This document shows positions 35,301-49,000 of a stretch of DNA of 64,000 nt, in pieces. The translations under genes and the position numbers were made by a program. The stretch covers positions 49,525,001 through 49,589,000 of the forward strand of contig CM060883.1 of NCBI GenBank assembly GCA_030762935.1, written 5' to 3'. Below the pieces are notes generated by a model. It made no database searches. It worked only from the letters and a program-made list of their open reading frames with translations, and was not told where the DNA came from. This DNA comes from Hymenopus coronatus (Eukaryota > Arthropoda > Insecta > Mantodea > Hymenopodidae). How positions within the stretch are numbered: the first letter of the stretch is position 1; the number at the start of each line of letters is the position of its first letter.

Positions 35301-38300
35301 CAGGAGTCGCATTAACCAGGGACTTTAAATACCCCCAGACGATGGCATCCATTAGATTGAAATCAGCGGATCAAGCAGGCCATGCAATGAATCCCTTTTG
35401 GCCAACTCATCTATGCGGAAATTTATCATTCAAGAAATTACATATTATCCGAGTAAAATGAGCTATCACATCAACATGTGAAAACCACATTTTTGGATCC
35501 AGAGGCACATCATAAATTAAACTATGCAACTCGTTTCTGAGAAACTGTAGTTGTATTTGTGCATTCAGTTTCAGAGGAAAGGAGTAGGGACCAGTAAGAT
35601 GGCCCTTAATGTGTCCATCACATATGTTCAGCAGAACCTCGGTTAATGTCTGCCCTATCGTACTTCATGACGGTTTTCATAGGCGCAGTTTTGAGTATTG
35701 TGAAAACTGAAGAAGCCGTCGCGAGTTAAACCATCGTTGAACAAGGTGCGAAATTCATTAACTACGGACAGTTCTGTATCATACTTGGAGGAAGTTCTTC
35801 TTGGCTCAGATCCGCCACATTTAGGTAATCCTTACACCTACGGAAAGCAATATAGGTGCAGACGATTTTCGCGCAAAATCCTCCAGATGTCCATGTGGCT
35901 AAAGCCTTCCCTTACTGCAGTGTGTCCTGTGTTATCTGATTGATGGGTTTTCCCACATCACGAAGAACCCGCGATCAATGCTTTATGTCCCTTTTGGTCT
36001 TTCAGAAACATCCGAAACAGTATTCTCAAATTAGCCAATCTCTCTCAAGTGTTGGCGAATTAATGCTGATGTTCATGAACAAGATAACTGCCTGTCAGGA
36101 TACCTTTCTGCATAAAGTTCACGCGCTCGTGATGCATCCCGTTCTGCAAGGTCATACATGTAACACATATCGCCTGTTCATTTATGAATACATCTTCTGC
36201 CTTCCGTTCTCTACAACCATCAAACAAAAACAAAAGGGACAACAATTTAAATCAATCATTATTTCTTTGTTCTACAAAAAAAATCTGATGTGTTCCATTC
36301 ACATGACTTTCTCTATATCTCTTTAAATTACTATTGTTAATAAGCTTATCTTTTATTTATTTCATGCTAATCGAGAAAAATTAGAAGAAATAGTCTTATT
36401 TCTTGCTTTATTGTAAGTAGAAGCGAAATAAGGGAGTACCATAGGTTAAAGGGAAAGCCAAAAGCTGGTTGCTATGTGACTGATGTCCCTTTGTTTGTAT
36501 TAACAGGAGTTGACAAATTCCTGTATGAGAAAAGTATAAGTTTTTCAAATATGAAACCAAGAAAAAGGAATATCTCAAAAACGATCAACTCCACGAAATA
36601 TATATATATATATATAAAACATAAATTGTGTGTTTTAACGTGCTCTACATTTTTTGTGGGTTGAGTTTTTGTCCATCTCTTACGGTTTAGTAGTTATGAA
36701 AAATTCATCCAGAATAAAGTAATCTTAGAAGCTATTCCCAGAAAATTCAAAATATACATTTTATTTGTCAGGTAAATAACTTTAATATACGATATTTTAA
36801 TCAAAATCGTTAGAGCCATTTATTAGAAATTCAAAATTTTCGAAAAAAGTTCCATGTAAAGGGTAGTTTGGGGATTTTTCTCAAAATCTTCGTGTGACAT
36901 CCCTGGAAGATAATAAAACTTAGATACCAAGTTTGGTATTTTACCTACTTTTCGTTTTTGAGTTATCGTGTTCACAGACACACGGACACACTGACACACG
37001 GACACACGGACACACTGTCACACGGACACACGGACACATACACACACACACACGCACCTTTTTGTGAAAATGCTTTTTTTAGATAAAGGGGACCCTAAAA
37101 CATATATTTCCGGTGAAATCTCGGTATCGAATTTTTTGGTGGAGTGCAATACTTTCTCTATTCATTATGTACATAGTGCGTATAGAGAAAGTAACGAGAT
37201 GTTCTTTGCTATTTGTTTCAGTTTTAAAATACTTACACTTTTTCATATGGGAATTTGTAAACTCTGGCCATGCAAAGAAACGAATATCAATCACATAGCA
37301 ACCAGCTTTTAAAAGATTTGACTATCGTTTTAACCTAATGTATTCCCTTATTTCCCTTCTAGTTACAAGGAACTAAATAATAGGACCGTTTCTATTAATG
37401 TTTATCTCGATTAGCATGAAGTAGATACGAGAATAATATTTTTAACAATAATTTGCCTACAGAGACATAGAGAAAGTCATGTAAATGGAACACATCAGAA
37501 TTTTTATTTATAAGTGAAGCTGTGTTTTTAAATGTAGGTGAAAATTCTAGGGATTTTACTTGTAAACTATTTAGTTCAAAATTTTTGGTACTTTTCATTT
37601 AGTTGTTCAAAATGTAATAAATATAAATTAGTACCGAATAGAGTATTTATTTAATCAGGATATACTCCTCCATGGTTTTTCTAACTCAAAGTCTAAATTT
37701 TCGGGGAAAGGCCTCCAAACAACCCAGTGCACCCCGTTACAGAAAGCCTGGAGCTGCTCTTACATACCGCACACCACCTTCCCCTGAGCTTGACCTCAAA
37801 ACATTATAAATGAAATTTGTCCTTCGCAGTTTACATCTACCGATCTCGGAAAATCACACAAAAGCCTTCAGTCAAGTTGACCGACCACAGCGGGTTTGAA
37901 CACTAAACCTTCCAAATATGGCCGCAATCTGAATGTGGGGTAATCGTTTATAATTGTTTCTCTTCTTTAAATGTATTACTCACTTTGCAGGTACATGCCA
38001 AGCAATTCTGACTACAGAAGCGACCGAGATGAGTTTGGACCTCCTTCCTGAAGATAATATATATGATACAGTAGAAGATGTACAAAACGATGTTACCTTC
38101 CAGTTGTACACCAGGTATGCAAGCAGCGACATTAATTTGATATGCGTGAAAACATATCTTCATAATCAACTTCCTAAACGTAAAGAAAAGGACAAAAAAT
38201 ATTTCTGACTGACTTCGTAGTCGAGTGGTCAGCGAGCTGACCTTTCACATGGAGGTTCCGGGTTCGATTACCTGCTGGGGGGAATTTTTATTTAACCAGT

Positions 38301-39586
38301 ATTATTCCCTATCCCCACAGGTCTCTAATTATGTATGTGAGAATAAATTGTCTGTGGTTGGAGGAAAATAAAAATAATTAAAAAAAATAAGAAATAACGA
38401 TTTAAACCCAACTAAAGAACCTACAAACAACGAGTTGTTTCTAATACAAAACCCCCGATACAACCTTAGATGTTACATCTCTTTAACAAATTATTGTTTA
38501 AAAGCTTAAGCTTCTATCTACTTCATTCTAATCGAGATAAATATTAGCAGAAAGAAAATAAAGAAATACACTAGGCTAAAACGACATTAAAAGTTGGTGG
38601 CTATGTGGATGAAATCTGTTTCCATGCATTACCTGGAGTTCACAATCTCCTATGTGAATTTTTTTTAAGTATTTTCAAACTAAAACAAATAAGCAACATC
38701 TAAAAAAAATTGTTAGCTCTACGAAAAATATTTATATGACATAAATTGCGTCTTTTAACGAGATCTACATTTTTTGTGTAGTAAGTTTTTTTATGTCACT
38801 TACGAATTACTGGTTTTGCAAAATCCATCCAGAATAAAGAGATCTTCAGAAGCTATTCCCAGAAAATTCAAGATATACGTCTTTAATGTATGTCATTTTA
38901 ATCAAAATCGAGTCAAGTTTAAGAAAATCAAAATTTTCGAAAATTTTTACATGTAAAGAGTAGTTTAGGTGGGAGGATTTTTCTCAAAACCTTCGTGTCG
39001 TATCCTTGGAAGATACTAAACTTATAAGTTTTGTATTTTACCGACATTTCATTTTTGAGTTATCGTGTTCACAGACACGTGGACACACTGACACACGGAC
39101 CTCTTTCTAAAAATGATTTTTAATGCAGGGAACCTTAAAACGTCCATTTCCGGTGAAATCTCATTATCATTCTCTATACACTATGTACATATTACGTGAG
39201 GAGAAAGTAAAAAACTTATACTTTTCTCATACAGGAATTGTCAACTCCTGTCCTTATAAAGAAAGGAACTTCAGTTACAAAGCAACCAGCTTTTGAGTAT
39301 CACTTTAACCTATGGTGCTCCCTTACTTCGCTTCTACTTACACGGAATTAAGCAATACGATTCATTTTTTCTCGATTAGCATGAAGTAAATAGAAGCATA
39401 GGCTGTTTAACAACAATTTGTTGCAGACATCTAGAGAAAATCATGTGAATGAAACACATCAGGTTTTTTACTTTCTCTACACGTACTATGTACATAGTGC
39501 ATAAGGAAGGTATTGTAATGCACCCAAAAATTCGATACCGAGATTTCACCTGAAATTATGTTTTAGAACCCCCCGAAGAATCAAAA

Positions 39587-39620
<34 letters not shown>

Positions 39621-41693
39621 TATTTATAAGGTCTCTGTGTGTGGGGGGGGGTAGCATAGCTTAAAAATGAAAAAATGGTTAAATACCTATCTTCCAAGGA
39701 TGCGACATGAAGATTTTCAAGAAAATCACCCCACCCAAAACTATCCTTTACATGGAATAAATTGCAAAAATGTTCTTCTTAAAAATGGGTCTGACGATTT
39801 AGATTAAAATACCACATATTAAAACTATTTTCAAAAATAAAATGTATATCTTGAATTTTCTGGGAATAGCTTTTGAAGACCTGTTTATTCTGGGTGAATT
39901 TTGCTGAACTTTGCATAACTAGTAAACCATAAGAGATAGACAAAAACTTACTACACAAAAAATGTAGATCTTGTTAGAATAAACAATTTATATCATACAC
40001 ATTTTTTCGTGGAGTTTACCGTTTTGGAGATATTCCTTGTCATTAGTTACAATTGTTAAGTACTTAACTTTTCTCAGATAGGAAGTGTCCGATTTTCTTT
40101 TGTACTACTCCTGGCCAGCAAAGAAGCGATTTGCAATGACAGTTTTTAAAACAAATGAGTATCACTTTAGCATAGCGCATCCCTTTAGGTCCCTTCTACT
40201 TAAAAGGAACTAAGTAATAAGAACATTTTGCTAATGTTTATTTCGATTAACATTGTGTAGAAAGAATAATCTTTTGTAAGAAGTTTGCTTGTAGAGTAGC
40301 TAGAGAAAGTCATGTGAGTATAACACTTAAGATTTTATATTGACATTACCTCTGTAATAATTATTTTGATTTCTAGTTCATAGTCATGACCTATTACTTT
40401 CTCTGCACGTACTATGTACATAGTGTATAGAGAAGGTATTGTAATGCACCCAAAAATTCAATACCGAGATTTCAACGGAAATACAAGTTTTGGGTCCCCC
40501 TGAATCCCCCCCAAAAAAAAGCATTTCTGGAAAAAGGTCTATGTGTATGTGCGTGTGTGTGTGTGTGTGTGTGTGTCAGTGGACAGCATGGCTCAAAAAC
40601 GAAAAGATCGTTAAGTACCAAACTTGGTATTTAAGTTTGGTATCTTGCAAGGATGCAACACGAAGATTATCAAGAAAATTCCCCCACCCCCAGCTACCCT
40701 TTACATGGAATTTTTTTTTGAAAATTTTGATTTTCTCAAAAATGGCTTTTACGATTTTGATTAAATACCGTATATTAAAGATATTTACATGAGAGCAACG
40801 GCTTTTGACTATCACTTTAACCTTTGGTACTCCCTTATTTCGCTTCCAGTTACAAGGAGGCAAGTAATAAGACGATTTCAGCTAATTTTTTCTCGATTAG
40901 CATGAAGTAAAAAGAAGCATAAGCTTTTTATTAATAATTTGTTACAGAGATGTAGAGAAAGACATGTGAATGGAACACATATTTTTTAAAGCTGAAACCA
41001 ATAACAAAGAATATCTAAAAAATGATCAACTCCACGAAAAAAAAATACCTCACATAAATTGTGTGTTTTATCGTAATCTACATGTTTCGTAAAGCAAGTT
41101 ATTATCTTTTTCTTACGGTTTACCAGTTATGCAAAATTCAATAAAAATCATTCAGAATAAAGAGGTTTTTAGAGGCTATTCCCATAAAATTCAAGATATA
41201 CATTTTATTTGACACGTAAATATCTTAGATATAAGAAATTTTAATTAAAATCGTTACAGCCATTTTTGAGAAAATCAAAAATTACGATTTTTTTTTCCAT
41301 GAAAGGGTTATTTGGGATAGGGAATCTTCAAAATTTTCATGTCGCATCCTTGGAACATACAAAACTTAAATACCAAGTTTGGTATTTAGCGGTCTTTTCG
41401 TTTTTGAGCTTTGTTTTCCAAAGACAGACAGACAAACACACACACGGACCTTTTTCCAAAAATGCTTTTTTTGGATTCAGGGAGACCCAAAACATTTATT
41501 TGCGGTGAAATCTCGGTATCCAATTTTGGGTGCATTAACAATACCTCCTCTATACACTATGTACATAGTACGTAGAGAAAGTAAAAAGTCTAAAGTCTGT
41601 ATAGAATGGGTAATTTTAGGTTTAGGTTTATATTAATTTTTTTCTGACGAGGCTTGAAACTTGCAAAAGTCTATGAGCTAATAAAGATTATTA

Positions 41694-41732
<39 letters not shown>

Positions 41733-44700
41733 GTTTGCAAATGGCTATTTAGAAAACAAACTGGTCATGATAGCTTGTTATTGTTCATTTTGTTGTATAC
41801 ATAGAACTAATTTTAATGTACGCATAGCTAGACATTTTGTAGGGAGCTACTTTATGCTCTCTTGTAATTGCTTATTTTGTAACTTACACTGTGAATAACT
41901 TAATATCGCGCCCATTTTATATTCAATTGTAAAGTAATGCCTTAAATAATTTTCAATGTGAATGCTCTTTGTATCCTAAGTACAATAAGAACTAGATTTA
42001 TATATTAATCTCTTCTCCAGATCACACCCAACAGTTTACACGACCTTAAAACCAACAGAAGAAGCAGATGTTGGAGATTTTAATAGCCAAAGAGAAACTA
42101 AATTCATCATTCATGGCTGGAGGTCTAATGGAGATAGTTTGGCTAATATCAGTAAAGGTGAGAACAATGCATTGCTTGCTATACAATACTTCATTCTAGA
42201 AAAATCTCCTTCTTGATCTAGTTTATTCCTAAGGATGGTTCACAATAACCCGAGTACGGTAAACCAATCAGAAACAGCTTACAAGTTTTATTTTTGTTTT
42301 AACTAACAAATTAGGTAGTGCCGTGGCCGGGTGGTTAGACCGCTCGCCTACCACCTAAACGGCCCAGGTTCGATCCCAAACGTCCGCCTGTGGGATTTTT
42401 GGTGGATGAAGCAATGTCTGGATGGGGGTTTTCCGGGTCCTCCGGTTTCCCCCGCCACTCGTATGCTTGCATTTCATATCATCCACTTTCTCACGCTCCT
42501 GCCTGACTACAGGCCGACCAATCCAGGTTCTTCATTCTGTGGTTTCTCACTGTTGATTCCTGGCCCCTAGGCATCCAGTTGTAAGTCCTAGGGGGTGTCG
42601 GTCCTAAAAATAGGAGGAGTGTAAGCCGACTACGTATAAATGCTACCAACTGATTTTGTATCACCTGCCTCCAAAAAGAATTGCGACTAGAGTGGTCCCT
42701 AGTGACTGTTGCACGTTACGGCAGACTAGAATAATTTCCTCAGCGATGAGTCTAATATGCAGAACATCGATCTAATATGCCGTGTCCAGGAACGAGAATG
42801 ATTAGGCCAAGTCTTCTTTCCCGTTCCCGTTATCTCAGTGAATACTACCACGTATTTCTACGTTATCGTTCTCGTTCTAGTTACCGTTCTCATTAATTGC
42901 CACTACGATCGCTTGACCCCACCCTAGAGGTCTACTCCACACGAAACAATTGCTTACTACTTTGTTTCAAAATCAAACTAATAGCTTTTGTTACAATAGT
43001 TGGGAGTTAACAAAAAAAGCCTGTGTGTTACATTTACGTAATTTTCCCCACCTATTCTTCAACAACTATTTTTACAAAAGCTTATTCTTCTATCCATTTC
43101 ATGCGATTTGCGATAAACATTAGCAGAAGTGGTTTTCTGCTATATTGTTTCCTTCTGCAGTGTGTGCACAAAGTCCGTATATCCCTATGTTAAAAATTCA
43201 AACTGGCGTGAAATAAAAGTATAAATTTCCAATGTTTATGTAATTAAATGTTTCTCCTTACATCTTAGGACTCCAAAACATCGGCATGTGCCCGCCCCCA
43301 TTGTCTCTGCACAGTCGAATACGCCGCCATGTTCTCGTGTTCATCTTACTCAACATCATTGGAGTCACTGTCTGGAAAGCTACTCGCACCGTATTTTGCA
43401 GTTCACCAGTTGTAGCGTACCGCTGTTTCCGCACCTTCTCTTTGATGTAACGCCATAGGGCATTATCTGGAGCTGTTAGATCAGGGCTCCTTGGAGGCCA
43501 TGTGAGATTGTCCGATCCTCTACCGATCCAACGATCTCCAAAGACGATGTCGAACAGCCACTGCGAAGTGAGCTGGCACCCCATTCGTCTGTAAACATGA
43601 CTTTTGTCTTCTCAGACATTCTTTGGAATTGTTGCAGCATCCGAAAACAAGCATTAACACGTGTCTCCAAATCAGCATCTGATAATTCATTCACATTCAA
43701 TGGACGCCAACAATTCATTTTCAGATTCACTTTAATGTGTTTCCTCATGTTTGATTCCGGTACCCCCGCAGCACGTTTCCTTAGGGATTTAATCGGAAAT
43801 TGCTGGATAGATTTCTACACGTCAGCACAAAGTCCAAGTCTGGTGGATGGTCTTCCACTTCTCGTCGCGTCGCGAACACTGCCCGTTAAAAATGTTTTCC
43901 GTTCCCACGCTAACAACGTCTTCTTTGTCGGTGCTGCTCTCACAAACTGTGCAACGAAATCGTTCATGACATTTTTCATTGATTTGCCATTAATTTGACA
44001 CTCATGAACCCACACAGCGGACACTAAGCGATCCTCAATTATGTAATCACTTGTATCAGCCATTCTTTCTCAATATCTCGGCATCAACTAATTTGATTAA
44101 TAAGATTTGTTGATTTGTCATAAGAGCGACAACAATCGAACAATCGAAGTCGTCAACAATGGGTATCTGACAGGAGAACAATATGAATACATACCAACGT
44201 CAGAAAAACATATTTACACACGTAATGTTAAATTTATTGCAGGGGAATACGGACATTGTGCGCACACTGTAGGGAAGCACAAGGGAAGCAAGAGAATACA
44301 TGAGCTAAAGCAGTAGTCATATCCTTTAAGAGCTGGTGACTATTTGATGGTATTCAAATTGTGCTTCTCGTTGCATGACCAGTATGAAAAAAAGACGAAA
44401 AATTACTTTATATTTGAGAAAAGTATACCTACTTATTGGAAACTTAAAACCAGTAACAAGAGATTTCTCGAAGATGAATACTTCCACAAGAAAATGTATG
44501 GGGCATTATTTACTGCTTAAACGAGATTCGCAGGTTTTGTTTTAATGTTTTGTCTATCTGTTACGATTTAGCAGCTATACAAAATTCGTTCAGAAGAGGA
44601 CTTCAAAATCTCCGAAAATTCAAGATATACATTTCTTTGGTCATGAAAATGTCATATTTTCAATTTTTTCCCATATAAAGGGTAGTTTCATGTGGGGAGG

Positions 44701-46066
44701 TATTCTTGAAAAATCTTTTTGTCACATCCTTGGAAGATGCTGAACTTAAATATCAAATTTGATATTTAAGCGACTTTTCGTTATGGTTTTCACAGACACA
44801 TGGACACACACGGAGTTTTTTCTAAAAATGTTGTTTTACACCGGGACCCTAAAGTTCATTTTTAGTGAAATCTCGGCACCGAAATTTTGGGTGGAATGCA
44901 ATACTTCTCTGTCTATGTACTATTACAATCAAATATATTAAAAATACGCCTGGAGCTGTGATTTTGCTGAAAATGTGAACGTTCGACGAGGACTAGGATC
45001 TTTCCACGATTTTATTGGTACCATTCTGATACAACATACCACTCAAGTAAGAAAATGCAAAACCGATCCCTTCATCCCTCTGTCCCGCTCGACACTCCAT
45101 TAGAATTGGTTGACTTGTATATGTGGCGTGTTAATTTAGTCCATCACGTGCGCGCATTACCTTGGTATTAGAACTTCAGAATGTAGCACATAAAAAAAGA
45201 TTAATCTCATTTTGTAACACTCGGTGAGAGGGGTGGAGTATTATCAACCAAAAAGTTTAGAGATCACCAGTTAGCCATCAGAACTTCATTTGTCGCAACT
45301 TACGTTTAATTTTCAACCCAATCCCTTTGGTAACGTGGCCTGTCCAATGCGCTTTTATGCACATAGCAAGCAGGTGAAAGACACGGGCTGCATCAGCGAA
45401 AAGACCCCGTCTTATGATCAGCATTTCCTGTCTTTGAATACTAACAAGGGATACCTTTCACCTCGAATGCTCGGAACCGCACAAAAGCATGCTTAGAATA
45501 TGAATCAGTAGTAATTCAAAAATAATGGTATGCGTCATTCCCATGCAAAACGCAGCAATTGTCTGCTAGCACCATTAGACGGTTGCAGTTGTAGCTGCAC
45601 TAACAAGTGAATGATATAGCTGCAGTACGAACGTGTTTCTTGAAGTGTTCATATGTGGGTAACTGTATAAACTGTATACCTGTAGTGATATCATGAAGAC
45701 AATTAATACTACGAATGTGATCAAAATATTAGTGCACAGTTGCGACGTACTGAACGTAGAAATTAAAACGGGGTAGAGGATCAACAAGGTTTTATTGATA
45801 GATGTTGCTGATAATACATGTAATGAAGTTGGAGCACTGGTGGACTGTGATGACGGAGGAAACCAGAAAACCCGAAGAAAACCCTCTCCTTTTTCCACCA
45901 CAAATCCTACATGTGGTCACCTGGGATCGAAAGGTGAAAGATGAGTGGTTTAACCACTCGGCCACGGCTTGTCCCTCAGGAGTAATTTTAAGTCCGTGCA
46001 GTTGTAGAGCCTTATTCAATAAAGTTATCGGACATTTTTGACACCCATAATTGCGTTTTGCTGCTG

Positions 46067-46097
<31 letters not shown>

Positions 46098-49000
46098 CAC
46101 CACCACCACCACTCCTCCTCTTACTCTTTATTCTATTTGCCTGGTGAATGTGATTCCTATTATTTACAAGTGACCCAGAATGGCTAGAATGAACTAACGA
46201 ATTTCAGGGTTTGGTTTCCACACATTATTTTGTCATTCTTGGATAGGGGACTCATTTCTAAATTTCAATATTTTTGTTTTTCGGCTGTTGATGTCGAGCT
46301 GATTTTCTTTGGACCATAGTCAACCGGAGATTCTTTCTCGATTTTTATAAATCGGTATAGAGGATTAGTGAACTTTGAACTTCTGGTGTTAAATGGTAAT
46401 CAATACTTATAATTCAGGGGACTGAGTGAAGCTTAAATTGGAGTTTTTATTTATGCTCGCTCTTTAACTGCTTCAGTTCTTTGCTTCCCATTCTATATTG
46501 GGCGTGAAAGACCAGTTAATTTCGCCCAGAGAATTTTTATAAAGTTTGATGCTCTTTTATGTGCGTTAAATTACAGCATGGGTCCAACAACTTTACTTTC
46601 CTTTCGAAGCAAGGAATGCACTTTCCCGGAAAATTAATGTATACCCCACAGAATTCAATATGCAAATTCCCTTCACGATCCCCCGCACTCTCAACGCAAA
46701 TGTTGTGCAATGGGAACTCCTGCTATCAACACCTCTTTGGCTAAGTGTATCATATTTAGTACTGATAGCCATCCGTGCATAGTACCATTTGATGAATTAC
46801 GGGAATCTTTCCCTGCTTTCAACCAAAATCACTTATGGTTCCAAGTGCGCTAATAAAAACGGTAGTGCTGTTGTTTTCTCTACTAACACCATCCTCTACA
46901 GTCTGCCTCTCTTGTGAGTTTTTGATGTTCGACTTGTCCTGGACCATGTATCGAGACCAGATTCTTCGGTTATATAGGATCACGAAGCACTCTATTAGCT
47001 CTGTAGCAACGGAGCCTAACCTCTCGTACGGAGATACAAGTACTCTGCGATGCTTTGACAGCTTCTACCAAACGACTTATCTTCGCCTGGATACATTCCA
47101 CAGCGGTATACCAGAAAATAATCTGGCAAATGCTGTCACAAAGTAAGCAACCAAACATCCTCAACCATTATAGACATCAATATCCCATGAACCCTACCTC
47201 ATGCACATTAGGTCCTCTATTTACAGCAACACATTCTTTCCTCGTCTTGCGGAATCTCCTCTTACATGAACTCTGTATGGCACTATTCTGACGTTTACCA
47301 TATAATTACAGTTGAGATACACTCCTCAATGGTCAAAATGTGGATTTCCTGGTCATTATCAATTGGTCTTGGCTGATCCGGAGTTCTATACCAATGTTTT
47401 ACACTCCCTGAACACCGTTTAACCTTTCAATAAGATGTAAATACTCTGATGAATTTATATCTTGTTATCTTACAACTGTGGTGACACTATGCCTTTTGTT
47501 GAAGCACTTAACTCAGTAAATAAAACACTATGTTTTTGTTAAAACACCGGGTTTATTTGAAATAAAATATTTTATGGAACTAACCACTTCTTAGATATTC
47601 ATTGTTGTTAATTTAAAGTTCCAAATACTATATATTTACTTCAAGCGCTAAAAGGACAATAGTTTGTTTCTTTTGATGTCATATAAAGAATATAGAATTT
47701 TGAGGCCATTGCATAGTATTCCACATATTTGACCATAGCTCCGGCATCTTGTATTCTTTGTGCTCAAACTTTAATCAAGACTAACTTGAAGTACAAGAAA
47801 AACAAGTTTTGTAGCATTAGTTTGTAGAAAAAAGGGGGCAGACAAAGTCATGTCATTAGCTTGCTCGTTGAATAACAGTATCATGCTTTTGCAGGATACC
47901 TGGAATCTGGTGACTATAATGTCATTGTTGTGGACTGGTCAAAACCAGCTGCCAGTGTGTACCTCTTAGCCACGTATTTTATGAACTTGGTTGGTGAGTA
48001 TTTGGCATCTCTCATTGACCTCCTTGTGATGCGTCATACTCTTAAACTTGAAGATGTGCATCTTATTGGTCACAGTCTTGGAGCTCATATGGCTGGAGTT
48101 GCTGGAAACAGGATAAAATCAGGAAAACCAAGAAGAATCACAGGTGGGATGTTCAATTTGTATCTTACTGTATTCTAAGTTGTAGAATCCACTTAATCTC
48201 ACTGTTAAAATCATTGGACAAAAGAATTGGAATACGTAAGATGTCTTATACATATGTAATCTGAACAGGACTGGACCCCGCAGCACCCTCGTTTTGCTCT
48301 AAACCCTTAGAAAACCGTCTGGATCCTACTGATGGAGATTTTGTTGATGTAATTCACACATGTGGTGGATTGCTGGGCTGGGATGCTCCAATAGGACACG
48401 TTGATTTTTATCCTAATGGTGGAACCGCTACACAACCTGGCTGCAATCATCATTCAGGTAATGAAGGTTAATTTGTAAGCACTTTATTCAACTGAGAGTG
48501 GGTGAAGTGGAGTACAAACTAGAAGGGAGGTCTGTAACCACTGTTAATTCAACAGATAAGCTCTTTGAAAAAACTAAAAAATAGTGCATTTTTCAGAAAA
48601 TTGGGGGTTTTCACCCATATGCCTCCTTAAATTTGTATGTTGTTAATTATGCTTATGTATTTTACGAAGCCTTACACATTTTAAAAACGATTTTGGACGG
48701 TGCTGCAGCAAGTATAATCTAAAACTTCAGCAAACTATTAAATTAACCATAACCTAACATATTTCTTTTTCCAGGTTTTAAGCTAAGGAATTTTCCTTCA
48801 CCTGTTGTATGCAGCCACAGCCGATCACATGAATATTTTGCAGAATCTATCACCACTTCTTCAGGCTTTGTAAGCTACAAATGTCCCAGTTGGAATGATT
48901 ATAAAGACGGAAAGTGCTTTCAAAACTCCAGGGTGCTCATGGGAGCATTCACAGACATCAAGTAAGTATACATATTTAGGCATTTTTAACAAAATATTAT

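Noticed and set aside
45792..46112. Poly-Val protein on the minus strand
   Set aside because: Translation of a triplet microsatellite joined to a SINE.
46835..47146. 103-codon open frame with a hydrophobic start
   Set aside because: No recognisable domain, lies in an intron of lipase 2, and an antisense frame is equally open; listed only as unplaced sequence.
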